From Cornus controversa (lineage: Eukaryota; Streptophyta; Magnoliopsida; Cornales; Cornaceae): a stretch of DNA of 64,000 bases. This document shows, piece by piece, positions 47,801 to 62,800 of the stretch. The position numbers were made by a program, and so were the translations under genes. Positions within the stretch are counted from its first letter, which is position 1. Each line of letters starts with the position of its first letter. Location: the NCBI GenBank assembly GCA_026545225.1, contig CM048847.1:3162001-3226000 (forward strand), written 5' to 3'. Below the pieces are notes generated by a model. That model was not told the DNA's origin, ran no database searches, and saw only the letters and a list, made by a program, of their open reading frames with translations.

Positions 47801-50800
47801 TCTAATATGGAAAAAAGAAACTTACGATTCTGATTATGGCATGACTTCTCAAGGAATGGGTTTTTGAATCAGAACAACTCAAACTAAACTTGTTTTAAAT
47901 CCTTGATAGCTTGGGAATTGTTTCTTTTACTTTTCCAGATGGTTGAAGTTGGCATAGAGCACCATACGGTTGTGATCATTCATGAGTGCAGCAAGGAATT
48001 ACTATTTTTGATTCAGGACGTCCTGATGGTTGAATTTGGCATAAAGCAATGTATAATTCTAAGTATGGCACGATTTCACGTGGATTGGGACTTTTCGAAT
48101 CAGTACAAGTCAAACGAAACCAGTTCGAAACCGTTGTTGTCATTCTCTATTCTTCTGGACATCCAAATGGTCAATTCTAGCACAAAGCGCCATACGGTTG
48201 TCGTCATGCCTGATTATTGCAAGCAATTGTTCTTTACGACTCAGAACAACTCAAACAAACATGGATGAAGATCGGATCGACATGCTCGTCGTTTCTTTGG
48301 GACGCTTTGATGGTTTCATTTAGAAAAAAGTAGCGTACGATTAGTATTATGGCACGACTTCTCTTGGAATGCGGTTTTCGAATCAAAAAAACTCAAATGA
48401 ACCAAGTTTAAAATGGTCGATAGCTTGCTAATTATTTCCTTTAGATGTCCAAACGGTCGAACTTGGAACGAAGCACCATACGGTTGTGATGAAGATCGGA
48501 TTGACATGTTCGTCACTTCTTTTGGATGCTTTGATGGTCTAATATGGAAAAAAGAAACTTACGATTCTGATTATGGCACGATTTCTCAAGGAATGGGTTT
48601 TTGAATCAGAACAACTCAAACTAAACTTGTTTAAAATCCTTGATAGCTTGGGAATTGTTTCTTTTACTTTTCCAGATGGTTGAAGTTGGCATAGAGCACC
48701 ATACGGTTGTGATCATTCATGAGTGCAGCAAGGAATTACTATTTTTGATTCAGGACGTCCTGATGGTTGAATTTGGCATAAAGCAATGTATAATTCTAAG
48801 TATGGCACGATTTCACGTGGATTGGGACTTTTCGAATCAGGACAAGTAAAACGAAACAAGTTCGAAACCGTTGTTGTCATTCTCTATTTTTCTGAACATC
48901 CAGATGGTCAATTCTAGCACAAAGCGCCATACGGTTGTCGTCATGCCTGATTATTACAAGCAATTGTTCTTTTCGACTCAGAACAAGTCAAACAAAAATG
49001 GATGAAGATCGGATCGACATGCTCGTCGTTTCTTTGGGACGCTTTGATGGTTTCATTTAGAAAAAACCAGCGTACGATTAGTATTATGGCACGACTTCTC
49101 TTGGAATGCGGTTTTCAAATCAAAACAACTCAAATGAAACAAGTTTAAAATGGTCGGTAGCTTGCTAATTGTTTCCTTTAGATGTCCAAACGGTCGAACT
49201 TGGAACGAAGCACCATACGGATGTGATGAAGATCGGATTGACATGTTCGTCACTTCTTTTGGATGCTTTGATGGTCTAATATGGAAAAAAGAAACTTACG
49301 ATTCTGATTATGGCATGACTTCTCAAGGAATGGGTTTTTGAATCAGAACAACTCAAACTAAACTTGTTTTAAATCCTTGATAGCTTGGGAATTGTTTCTT
49401 TTACTTTTCCAGATGGTTGAAGTTGGCATAGAGCACCATACGGTTGTGATCATTCATGAGTGCAGCAAGGAATTACTATTTTTGATTCAGGACGTCCTGA
49501 TGGTTGAATTTGGCATAAAGCAATGTATAATTCTAAGTATGGCACGATTTCACGTGGATTGGGACTTTTCGAATCAGGACAAGTAAAACGAAACAAGTTC
49601 GAAATCGTTGTTGTCATTCTCTATTTTTCTGAACATCCAGATGGTCAATTCTAGCACAAAGCGCCATACGGTTGTCGTCATGCCTGATTATTACAAGCAA
49701 TTGTTCTTTTCGACTCAGAACAACTCAAACAAACATGGATGAAGATCGGATCGACATGCTCGTCGTTTCTTTGGGACGCTTTGATGGTTTCATTTAGAAA
49801 AAACCAGCGTACGATTAGTATTATGGCACGACTTCTCTTGGAATGCGGTTTTCGAATCAAAACAACTCAAATGAAACAAGTTTAAAATGGTCGGTAGCTT
49901 GCTAATTGTTTCCTTTAGATGTCCAAACGGTCGAACTTGGAACGAAGCACCATACGGATGTGATGAAGATCGGATTGACATGTTCGTCACTTCTTTTGGA
50001 TGCTTTGATGGTCTAATATGGAAAAAAGAAACTTACAATTCTGATTATGGCACGATTTTTCAAGGAATGGCTTTTTGAATCAGAAGAACTCAAACTAAAC
50101 TTGTTTAAAATCCTTGATAGCTTGGGAATTGTTTCTTTTACTTTTCCAGATGGTTGAAGTTGGCATAGAGCACCATACGGTTGTGATCATTCATGAGTGC
50201 AGCAAGGAATTACTATTTTTGATTCAGGACGTCCTGATGGTTGAATTTGGCATAAAGCAATGTATAATTCTAAGTATGGCACGATTTCACGTGGATTGGG
50301 ACTTTTCGAATCAGTACAAGTCAAACGAAACAAGTTCGAAATCGTTGTTGTCATTCTCTATTCTTCTGGACATCCAAATGGTCAATTCTAGCACAAAGCG
50401 CCATACGGTTGTCGTCATGCCTGATTATTGCAAGCAATTGTTCTTTACGACTCAGAACAATTCAAACCAACATGGATGAAGATCGGATCGACATGCTCGT
50501 CGTTTCTTTGGGGCGCTTTGATGGTTTGTTTTAGAAAAAAAGCATCGTACGATTAGTATTATGGTACGACTTCTCTGGGAATGTGATTTTCTAATCAAAA
50601 CAACTCAAATGAAACAAGTTTAAAATGGTTGGTAGCTTGCTAATTGTTTCCGCTAGATGTCCAAACGGTCGAATTTGGAACAACGCACCATACGGTTGTG
50701 ATGAAGTTCGGATTGACATGTTCGCCACTTCTTTTGGATGCTTTGATGGTCTAATATAGAAAAAAGAAACTTACGATTCTGATTATGGCACGACTTCTCA

Positions 50801-53800
50801 AGGAATGGGTTTTTGAATCAGAACAACTCAAACTAAACTTGTTTAAAATCCTTGATAGCTTGGGAATTGTTTCTTTTACTTTTCCAGATGGTTGAAGTTG
50901 GCATAGAGCACCATACGGTGTGATCATTCATGAGTGCAGCAAGGAATTACTATTTTTGATTCAGGACGTCCTGATGGTTGAATTTGGCATAAAGCAATGT
51001 ATAATTCTAAGTATGGCACGATTTCACGTGGATTGGGACTTTTCGAATCAGGACAAGTAAAACGAAACAAGTTCGAAACCGTTGTTGTCATTCTCTATTT
51101 TTCTGAACATCCAGATGGTCAATTCTAGCACAAAGCGCCATACGGTTGTCGTCATGCCTGATTATTACAAGCAATTGTTCTTTTCGACTCAGAACAACTC
51201 AAACAAACATGGATGAAGATCGGATCGACATGCTCGTCGTTTCTTTGGGACGCTTTGATGGTTTCATTTAGAAAAAACCAGCGTACGATTAGTATTATGG
51301 CACGACTTCTCTTGGAATGCGGTTTTCGAATCAAAACAACTCAAATGAAACAAGTTTAAAATGGTCGTTAGCTTGCTAATTGTTTCCTTTAGATGTCCAA
51401 ACGGTCGAACTTGGAACGAAGCACCATACGGATGCGATGAAGATCGGATTGACATGTTCGTCACTTCTTTTGGATGCTTTGATGGTCTAATATGGAAAAA
51501 AGAAACTTACGATTCTGATTACGGCATGACTTCTCAAGGAATGGGTTTTTGATTCAGAACAACTCAAACTAAACTTGTTTAAAATCCTTGATAGCTTGGG
51601 AATTGTTTCTTTTACTTTTCCAGATGGTTGAAGTTGGCATAGAGCACCATACGGTTGTGATCATTCATGAGTGCAGCAAGGAATTACTATTTTTGATTCA
51701 GGATGTCCTGATGGTTGAATTTGGCATAAAGCAATGTATAATTCTAAGTATGGCACGATTTCACATGGATTGGACTTTTCGAATCAGGACAAGTAAAACG
51801 AAACAAGTTCGAAATCGTTGTTGTCATTCTCTATTTTTCTGAACATCCAGATGGTCAATTCTAGCACAAAGCGCCATACGGTTGTCGTCATGCCTGATTA
51901 TTACAAGCAATTACTCTTTTCGACTCAGAACAACTCAAACAAACATGGATGAAGATCGGATCGACATGCTCGTCGTTTCTTTGGGACGCTTTGATGGTTT
52001 CATTTAGAAAAAAGCAGCGTACGATTAGTATTATGGCACGACTTCTCTTGGAATTCGGTTTTCGAATCAAAACAACTCAAATGAAACAAGTTTAAAATGG
52101 TCGGTAGCTTGCTAATTGTTTCCTTTAGATGTCCAAACGGTCGAAATTGGAACGAAGCACCATACGGTTGTGATGAAGATCGGATTGACATGTTCGTCAC
52201 TTCTTTTGGATGCTTTGATGGTCTAATATGGAAAAAAGAAACTTACGATTCTGATTATGGCACGACTTCTCAAGGAATGGGTTTTTGAATCAGAACAACT
52301 CAAACTAAACTTGTTTAAAATCCTTGATAGCTTGGGAATTGTTTCTTTTACTTTTCCAGATGGTTGAAGTTGGCATAGAGCACCATACGGTTGTGATCAT
52401 TCATGAGTGCAGCAAGGAATTACTATTTTTGATTCAGGATGTCCTGATGGTTGAATTTGGCATAAAGCAATGTATAATTCTAAGTATGGCACGATTTCAC
52501 GTGGATTGGACTTTTCGAATCAGGACAAGTAAAACGAAACAAGTTCGAAACCGTTGTTGTCATTCTCTATTTTTCTGAACATCCAGATGGTCAATTCTAG
52601 CACAAAGCGCCATACGGTTGTCGTCATGCCTGATTATTACAAGCAATTGTTCTTTTCGACTCAGAACAACTCAAACAAACATGGATGAAGATCGGATCGA
52701 CATGCTCGTCGTTTCTTTGGGACGCTTTGATGGTTTCATTTAGAAAAAACCAGCGTACGATTAGTATTATGGCACGACTTCTCTTGGAATGCGGTTTTCG
52801 AATCAAAACAACTCAAATGAAACAAGTTTAAAATGGTCGGTAGCTTGCTAATTGTTTCCTTTAGATGTCCAAACGGTCGAACTTGGAACGAAGCACCATA
52901 CGGTTGTGATGAAGATCGGATTGACATGTTCGTCACTTCTATTGGATGCTTTGATGGTCTAATATGGAAAAAAGAAACTTACGATTCTGAATATGGCACG
53001 ACTTCTCAAGGAATGGGTTTTTGAATCAGAACAACTCAAACTAAACTTGTTTAAAATCCTTGATAGCTTGGGAATTGTTTCTTTTACTTTTCCAGATGGT
53101 TGAAGTTGGCATAGAGCACCATACGGTTGTGATCATTCATGAGTGCAGCAAGGAATTACTATTTTTGATTCAGGACGTCCTGATGGTTGAATTTGGCATA
53201 AAGCAATGTATAATTCTAAGTATGGCATGATTTCACGTGGATTGGACTTTTCGAATCAGTACAAGTCAAACGAAACAAGTTCGAAACCGTTGTTGTCATT
53301 CTCTATTCTTCTGGACATCCAAATGGTCAATTCTAGCACAAAGCGCCATACGGTTGTCGTCATGCCTGATTATTGCAAGCAATTGTTCTTTACGACTCAG
53401 AACAACTCAAACCAACATGGATGAAGATCGGATCGACATGCTCGTCGTTTCTTTGGGACGCTTTGATGGTTTTATTTAGAAAAAAAGCATCGTACGATTA
53501 GTATTATGGTACGACTTCTCTGGGAATGTGATTTTCTAATCAAAACAACTCAAATGAAACAAGTTTAAAATGGTTGGTAGCTTGCTAATTGTTTCCGCTA
53601 GATGTCCAAACGGTCGAATTTGGAACAAAGCACCATACGGTTGTGATGAAGTTCAGATTGACATGTTCACCACTTCTTTTGGATGCTTTGATGGTCTAAT
53701 ATGGAAAAAAGAAACTTACGATTCTGATTATGGCACGACTTCTCAAGGAATGGGTTTTTGAATCAGAACAACTCAAACTAAACTTGTTTAAAATCCTTGA

Positions 53801-56800
53801 TAGCTTGGGAATTGTTTCTTTTACTTTTCCAGATGGTTGAAGTTGGCATAGAGCACCATACGGTTGTGATCATTAATGAGTGCAGCAAGGAATTACTATT
53901 TTTGATTCAGGACGTCCTGATGGTTGAATTTGGCATAAAGCAATGTATAATTCTAAGTATGGCACGATTTCATGTGGATTGGGACTTTTCGAATCAGGAC
54001 AAGTAAAACGAAACAAGTTCGAAACCGTTGTTGTCATTCTCTATTTTTCTGAACATCCAGATGGTCAATTCTAGCACAAAACGCCATACGGTTGTTGTCA
54101 TGCCTGATTATTACAAGCAATTGTTCTTTTCGACTCAGAACAAGTCAAACAAACATGGATGAAGATCGGATCGACATGCTCGTCGTTTCTTTGGGACGCT
54201 TTGATGGTTTCATTTAGAAAAAACCAGCGTACGATTAGTATTATGGCACGACTTCTCTTGGAATGCGGTTTTCGAATCAAAACAACTCAAATGAAACAAG
54301 TTTAAAATGGTCGGTAGCTTGCTAATTGTTTCCTTTAGATGTCCAAACGGTCGAACTTGGAACGAAGCACCATACGGTTGTGATGAAGATCGGATTGACA
54401 TGTTCGTCACTTCTTTTGGATGCTTTGATGGTCTAATATGGAAAAAAGAAACTTACGATTCTGATTATGGCACAACTTCTCAAGGAATGGGTTTTTGAAT
54501 CAGAACAACTCAAACTAAACTTGTTTAAAATCCTTGATAGCTTGGGAATTGTTTCTTTTACTTTTCCAGATGGTTGAAGTTGGCATAGAGCACCATACGG
54601 TTGTGATCATTCATGAGTGCAGCAAGGAATTACTATTTTTGATTCAGGACGTCCTGATGGTTGAATTTGGCATAAAGCAATGTATAATTCTAAGTATGGC
54701 ACGATTTCACGTGGATTGGACTTTTCGAATCAGGACAAGTAAAACGAAACAAGTTCGAAATCGTTGTTGTCATTCTCTATTTTTCAGAACATCCAGATGG
54801 TCAATTCTAGCACAAAGCGCCATACGGTTGTCGTCATGCCTGATTATTACAAGCAATTATTCTTTTCGACTCAGAACAACTCAAACAAACATGGATGAAG
54901 ATCAGATCGACATGCTCGTCGTTTCTTTGGGACGCTTTAATGGTTTCATTTAGAAAAAAGCAGCGTACGATTAGTATTATGGCACGACTTCTCTTGGAAT
55001 TCGGTTTTCGAATCAAAACAACTCAAATGAAACAAGTTTAAAATGGTCGGTAGCTTGCTAATTGTTTCCTTTAGATGTCCAAACGGTCGAACTTGGAACG
55101 AAGCATCATACGGTTGTGATGAAGATCGGATTGACATGTTCGTCACTTCTTTTGGATGCTTTGATGGTCTAATATGGAAAAAAGAAACTTACGATTCTGA
55201 TTATGGCACAACTTCTCAAGGAATGGGTTTTTGAATCAGAACAACTCAAACTAAACTTGTTTAAAATCCTTGATAGCTTGGGAATTGTTTCTTTTACTTT
55301 TCCAGATGGTTGAAGTTGGCATAGAGCACCATACGGTTGTGATCATTAATGAGTGCAGCAAGGAATTACTATTTTTGATTCAGGACGTCCTGATGGTTGA
55401 ATTTGGCATAAAGCAATGTATAATTCTAAGTATGGCACAATTTCATGTGGATTGGGACTTTTCGAATCAGGACAAGTAAAACGAAACAAGTTCGAAACCG
55501 TTGTTGTCATTCTCTATTTTTCTGAACATCCAGATGGTCAATTCTAGCACAAAGCGCCATACGGTTGTTGTCATGCCTGATTATTACAAGCAATTGTTCT
55601 TTTCGACTCAGAACAAGTCAAACAAACATGGATGAAGATCGGATCGACATGCTCGTCGTTTCTTTGGGACGCTTTGATGGTTTCATTTAGAAAAAACCAG
55701 CGTACGATTAGTATTATGGCACGACTTCTCTTGGAATGCGGTTTTCGAATCAAAACAACTCAAATGAAACAAGTTTAAAATGGTCGTTAGCTTGCTAATT
55801 GTTTCCTTTAGATGTCCAAACGGTCGAACTTGGAACGAAGCACCATACGGATGCGATGAAGATCGGATTGACATGTTCGTCACTTCTTTTGGATGCTTTG
55901 ATGGTCTAATATGGAAAAAAGAAACTTACGATTCTGATTACAGCATGACTTCTCAAGGAATGGGTTTTTGATTCAGAACAACTCAAACTAAACTTGTTTA
56001 AAATCCTTGATAGCTTGGGAATTGTTTCTTTTACTTTTCCAGATGGTTGAAGTTGGCATAGAGCACCATACGGTTGTGATCATTCATGAGTGCAGCAAGG
56101 AATTACTATTTTTGATTCAGGACGTCCTGATGGTTGAATTTGGCATAAAGCAATGTATAATTCTAAGTATGGCACGATTTCACGTGGATTGGACTTTTCG
56201 AATCAGGACAAGTAAAACGAAACAAGTTCGAAATCGTTGTTGTCATTCTCTATTTTTCAGAACATCCAGATGGTCAATTCTAGCACAAAGCGCCATACGG
56301 TTGTCGTCATGCCTGATTATTACAAGCAATTATTCTTTTCGACTCAGAACAACTCAAACAAACATGGATGAAGATCAGATCGACATGCTCGTCGTTTCTT
56401 TGGGACGCTTTAATGGTTTCATTTAGAAAAAAGCAGCGTACGATTAGTATTATGGCACGACTTCTCTTGGAATTCGGTTTTCGAATCAAAACAACTCAAA
56501 TGAAACAAGTTTAAAATGGTCGGTAGCTTGCTAATTGTTTCCTTTAGATGTCCAAACGGTCGAACTTGGAACGAAGCACCATACGGTTGTGATGAAGATC
56601 GGATTGACATGTTCGTCACTTCTTTTGGATGCTTTGATGGTCTAATATGGAAAAAAGAAACTTACGATTCTGATTATGGCACAACTTCTCAAGGAATGGG
56701 TTTTTGAATCAGAACAACTCAAACTAAACTTGTTTAAAATCCTTGATAGCTTGGGAATTGTTTCTTTTACTTTTTCAGATGGTTGAAGTTGGCATAGAGC

Positions 56801-59800
56801 ACCATACGGTTGTGATCATTCATGAGTGCAGCAAGAAATTACTATTTTTGATTCAGGACGTCCTGATGGTTGAATTTGGCATAAAGCAATGTATAATTCT
56901 AAGTATGGCACGATTTCATGTGGATTAGGACTTTTCGAATCAGGACAAGTAAAACGAAACAAGTTCGAAACCGTTGTTGTCATTCTCTATTTTTCTGAAC
57001 ATCCAGATGGTCAATTCTAGCACAAAGCGCCATACGGTTGTTGTCATGCCTGATTATTACAAGCAATTGTTCTTTTCGACTCAGAACAAGTCAAACAAAC
57101 ATGGATGAAGATCGGATCGACATGCTCGTCGTTTCTTTGGGACGCTTTGATGGTTTCATTTAGAAAGAACCAGCGTACGATTAGTATTATGGCACGACTT
57201 CTCTTGGAATGCGGTTTTCGAATCAAAACAACTCAAATGAAACAAGTTTAAAATTGTCGGTAGCTTGCTAATTGTTTCCTTTAGATGTCCAAACGGTCGA
57301 ACTTGGAACGAAGCACCATACGGTTGTGATGAAGATCGGATTGACATGTTCGTCACTTCTTTTGGATGCTTTGATGGTCTAATATGGGAAAAAGAAACTT
57401 ACGATTCTGATTATGGCACAACTTCTCAAGGAATGGGTTTTTGAATCAGAACAACTCAAACTAAACTTGTTTAAAATCCTTGATAGCTTGGGAATTGTTT
57501 CTTTTACTTTTCCAGATGGTTGAAGTTGGCATAGAGCACCATACGGTTGTGATCATTCATGAGTGCAGCAAGGAATTACTATTTTTGATTCAGGATGTCC
57601 TGATGGTTGAATTTGGCATAAAGCAATGTATAATTCTAAGTATGGCACGATTTCACGTGGATTGGACTTTTCGAATCAGGACAAGTAAAACGAAACAAGT
57701 TCGAAACCGTTGTTGTCATTCTCTATTTTTCTGAACATCCAGATGGTCAATTCTAGCACAAAGCGCAATACGGTTGTCGTCATGCCTGATTATTACAAGC
57801 AATTGTTCTTTTCGACTCAGAACAACTCAAACAAACATGGATGAAGATCGGATCGACATGCTCGTCGTTTCTTTGGGACGCTTTGATGGTTTCATTTAGA
57901 AAAAACCAGCGTACGATTAGTATTATGGCACGACTTCTCTTGGAATGCGGTTTTCGAATCAAAACAACTCAAATGAAACAAGTTTAAAATGGTCGGTAGC
58001 TTGCTAATTGTTTCCTTTAGATGTCCAAACGGTCGAACTTGGAACGAAGCACCATACAGTTGTGATGAAGATCGGATTGACATGTTCGTCACTTCTATTG
58101 GATGCTTTGATGGTCTAATATGGAAAAAAGAAACTTACGATTCTGAATATGGCACGACTTCTCAAGGAATGGGTTTTTGAATCAGAACAACTCAAACTAA
58201 ACTTGTTTAAAATCCTTGATAGCTTGGGAATTGTTTCTTTTACTTTTCCAGATGGTTGAAGTTGGCATAGAGCACTATACGGTTGTGATCATTCATGAGT
58301 GCAGCAAGGAATTACTATTTTTGATTCAGGACGTCCTGATGGTTGAATTTGGCATAAAGCAATGTATAATTCTAAGTATGGCACGATTTCACGTGGATTG
58401 GACTTTTCGAATCAGGACAAGTAAAACGAAACAAGTTCGAAATCGTTGTTGTCATTCTCTATTTTTCAGAACATCCAGATGGTCAATTCTAGCACAAAGC
58501 GCCATACGGTTGTCGTCATGCCTGATTATTACAAGCAATTATTCTTTTCGACTCAGAACAACTCAAACAAACATGGATGAAGATCAGATCGACATGCTCG
58601 TCGTTTCTTTGGGACGCTTTAATGGTTTCATTTAGAAAAAAGCAGCGTACGATTAGTATTATGGCACGACTTCTCTTGGAATTCGGTTTTCGAATCAAAA
58701 CAACTCAAATGAAACAAGTTTAAAATGGTCGGTAGCTTGCTAATTGTTTCCTTTAGATGTCCAAACGGTCGAACTTGGAACGAAGCACCATACGGTTGTG
58801 ATGAAGATCGGATTGACATGTTCGTCACTTCTTTTGGATGCTTTGATGGTCTAATATGGAAAAAAGAAACTTACGATTCTGATTATGGCACAACTTCTCA
58901 AGGAATGGGTTTTTGAATCAGAACAACTCAAACTAAACTTGTTTAAAATCCTTGATAGCTTGGGAATTGTTTCTTTTACTTTTTCAGATGGTTGAAGTTG
59001 GCATAGAGCACCATACGGTTGTGATCATTCATGAGTGCAGCAAGAAATTACTATTTTTGATTCAGGACGTCCTGATGGTTGAATTTGGCATAAAGCAATG
59101 TATAATTCTAAGTATGGCACGATTTCATGTGGATTAGGACTTTTCGAATCAGGACAAGTAAAACGAAACAAGTTCGAAACCGTTGTTGTCATTCTCTATT
59201 TTTCTGAACATCCAGATGGTCAATTCTAGCACAAAGCGCCATACGGTTGTTGTCATGCCTGATTATTACAAGCAATTGTTCTTTTCGACTCAGAACAAGT
59301 CAAACAAACATGGATGAAGATCGGATCGACATGCTCGTCGTTTCTTTGGGACGCTTTGATGGTTTCATTTAGAAAAAACCAGCGTACGATTAGTATTATG
59401 GCACGACTTCTCTTGGAATGCGGTTTTCGAATCAAAACAACTCAAATGAAACAAGTTTAAAATTGTCGGTAGCTTGCTAATTGTTTCCTTTAGATGTCCA
59501 AACGGTCGAACTTGGAACGAAGCACCATACGGTTGTGATGAAGATCGGATTGACATGTTCGTCACTTCTTTTGGATGCTTTGATGGTCTAATATGGGAAA
59601 AAGAAACTTACGATTCTGATTATGGCACAACTTCTCAAGGAATGGGTTTTTGAATCAGAACAACTCAAACTAAACTTGTTTAAAATCCTTGATAGCTTGG
59701 GAATTGTTTCTTTTACTTTTCCAGATGGTTGAAGTTGGCATAGAGCACCATACGGTTGTGATCATTCATGAGTGCAGCAAGGAATTACTATTTTTGATTC

Positions 59801-62800
59801 AGGATGTCCTGATGGTTGAATTTGGCATAAAGCAATGTATAATTCTAAGTATGGCACGATTTCACGTGGATTGGACTTTTCGAATCAGGACAAGTAAAAC
59901 GAAACAAGTTCGAAACCGTTGTTGTCATTCTCTATTTTTCTGAACATCCAGATGGTCAATTCTAGCACAAAGCGCAATACGGTTGTCGTCATGCCTGATT
60001 ATTACAAGCAATTGTTCTTTTCGACTCAGAACAACTCAAACAAACATGGATGAAGATCGGATCGACATGCTCGTCGTTTCTTTGGGACGCTTTGATGGTT
60101 TCATTTAGAAAAAACCAGCGTACGATTAGTATTATGGCACGACTTCTCTTGGAATGCGGTTTTCGAATCAAAACAACTCAAATGAAACAAGTTTAAAATG
60201 GTCGGTAGCTTGCTAATTGTTTCCTTTAGATGTCCAAACGGTCGAACTTGGAACGAAGCACCATACGGTTGTGATGAAGATCGGATTGACATGTTCGTCA
60301 CTTCTATTGGATGCTTTGATGGTCTAATATGGAAAAAAGAAACTTACGATTCTGAATATGGCACGACTTCTCAAGGAATGGGTTTTTGAATCAGAACAAC
60401 TCAAACTAAACTTGTTTAAAATCCTTGATAGCTTGGGAATTATTTCTTTTACTTTTCCAGATGGTTGAAGTTGGCATAGAGCACCATACGGTTGTGATCA
60501 TTCATGAGTGCAGCAAGGAATTACTATTTTTGATTCAGGACGTCCTGATGGTTGAATTTGGCATAAAGCAATGTATAATTCTAAGTATGGCATGATTTCA
60601 CGTGGATTGGACTTTTCGAATCAGTACAAGTCAAACGAAACAAGTTCGAAACCGTTGTTGTCATTCTCTATTCTTCTGGACATCCAAATGGTCAATTCTA
60701 GCACAAAGCGCCATACGGTTGTCGTCATGCCTGATTATTGCAAGCAATTGTTCTTTACGACTCAGAACAACTCAAACCAACATGGATGAAGATCGGATCG
60801 ACATGCTCGTCGTTTCTTTGGGACGCTTTGATGGTTTTATTTAGAAAAAAAGCATCGTACGATTAGTATTATGGTACGACTTCTCTGGGAATGTGATTTT
60901 CTAATCAAAACAACTCAAATGAAACAAGTTTAAAATGGTTGGTAGCTTGCTAATTGTTTCCGCTAGATGTCCAAACGGTCGAATTTGGAACAAAGCACCA
61001 TACGGTTGTGATGAAGTTCAGATTGACATGTTCACCACTTCTTTTGGATGCTTTGATGGTCTAATATGGAAAAAAGAAACTTACGATTCTGATTATGGCA
61101 CGACTTCTCAAGGAATGGGTTTTTGAATCAGAACAACTCAAACTAAACTTGTTTAAAATCCTTGATAGCTTGGGAATTGTTTCTTTTACTTTTCCAGATG
61201 GTTGAAGTTGGCATAGAGCACCATACGGTTGTGATCATTCATGAGTGCAGCAAGGAATTACTATTTTTGATTCAGGACGTCCTGATGGTTGAATTTGGCA
61301 TAAAGCAATGTATAATTCTAAGTATGGCACGATTTCATGTGGATTGGGACTTTTCGAATCAGGACAAGTAAAACGAAACAAGTTCGAAACCGTTGTTGTC
61401 ATTCTCTATTTTTCTGAACATCCAGATGGTCAATTCTAGCACAAAACGCCATACGGTTGTTGTCATGCCTGATTATTACAAGCAATTGTTCTTTTCGACT
61501 CAGAACAAGTCAAACAAACATGGATGAAGATCGGATCGACATGCTCGTCGTTTCTTTGGGACGCTTTGATGGTTTCATTTAGAAAAAACCAGCGTACGAT
61601 TAGTATTATGGCACGACTTCTCTTGGAATGCGGTTTTTGAATCAAAACAACTCAAATGAAACAAGTTTAAAATGGTCGGTAGCTTGCTAATTGTTTCCTT
61701 TAGATGTCCAAATGGTCGAACTTGGAACGAAGCACCATACGGTTGTGATGAAGATCGGATTGACATGTTCGTCACTTCTTTTGGATGCTTTGATGGTCTA
61801 ATATAGAAAAAAGAAACTTACGATTCTGATTATGGCACAACTTCTCAAGGAATGGGTTTTTGAATCAGAACAACTCAAACTAAACTTGTTTAAAATCCTT
61901 GATAGCTTGGGAATTGTTTCTTTTACTTTTCCAGATGGTTGAAGTTGGCATAGAGCACCATACGGTTGTGATCATTCATGAGTGCAGCAAGGAATTACTA
62001 TTTTTGATTCAGGACGTCCTGATGGTTGAATTTGGCATAAAGCAATGTATAATTCTAAGTATGGCACGATTTCACGTGGATTGGACTTTTCGAATCAGGA
62101 CAAGTAAAACGAAACAAGTTCGAAATCGTTGTTGTCATTCTCTATTTTTCAGAACATCCAGATGGTCAATTCTAGCACAAAGCGCCATACGGTTGTCGTC
62201 ATGCCTGATTATTACAAGCAATTATTCTTTTCGACTCAGAACAACTCAAACAAACATGGATGAAGATCAGATCGACATGCTCGTCGTTTCTTTGGGACGC
62301 TTTGATGGTTTCATTTAGAAAAAACCAGCGTACGATTAGTATTATGGCACGACTTCTCTTGGAATGCGGTTTTCGAATCAAAACAACTCAAATGAAACAA
62401 GTTTAAAATGGTCGGTAGCTTGCTAATTGTTTCCTTTAGATGTCCAAACGGTCGAACTTGGAACGAAGCACCATACGGTTGTGATGAAGATCGGATTGTC
62501 ATGTTCGTCACTTCTATTGGATGCTTTGATGGTCTAATATGGAAAAAAGAAACTTACGATTCTGAATATGGCACGACTTCTCAAGGAATGGGTTTTTGAA
62601 TCAGAACAACTCAAACTAAACTTGTTTAAAATCCTTGATAGCTTGGGAATTGTTTCTTTTACTTTTCCAGATGGTTGAAGTTGGCATAGAGCACCATACG
62701 GTTGTGATCATTCATGAGTGCAGCAAGGAATTACTATTTTTGATTCAGGACGTCCTGATGGTTGAATTTGGCATAAAGCAATGTATAATTTTAAGTATGG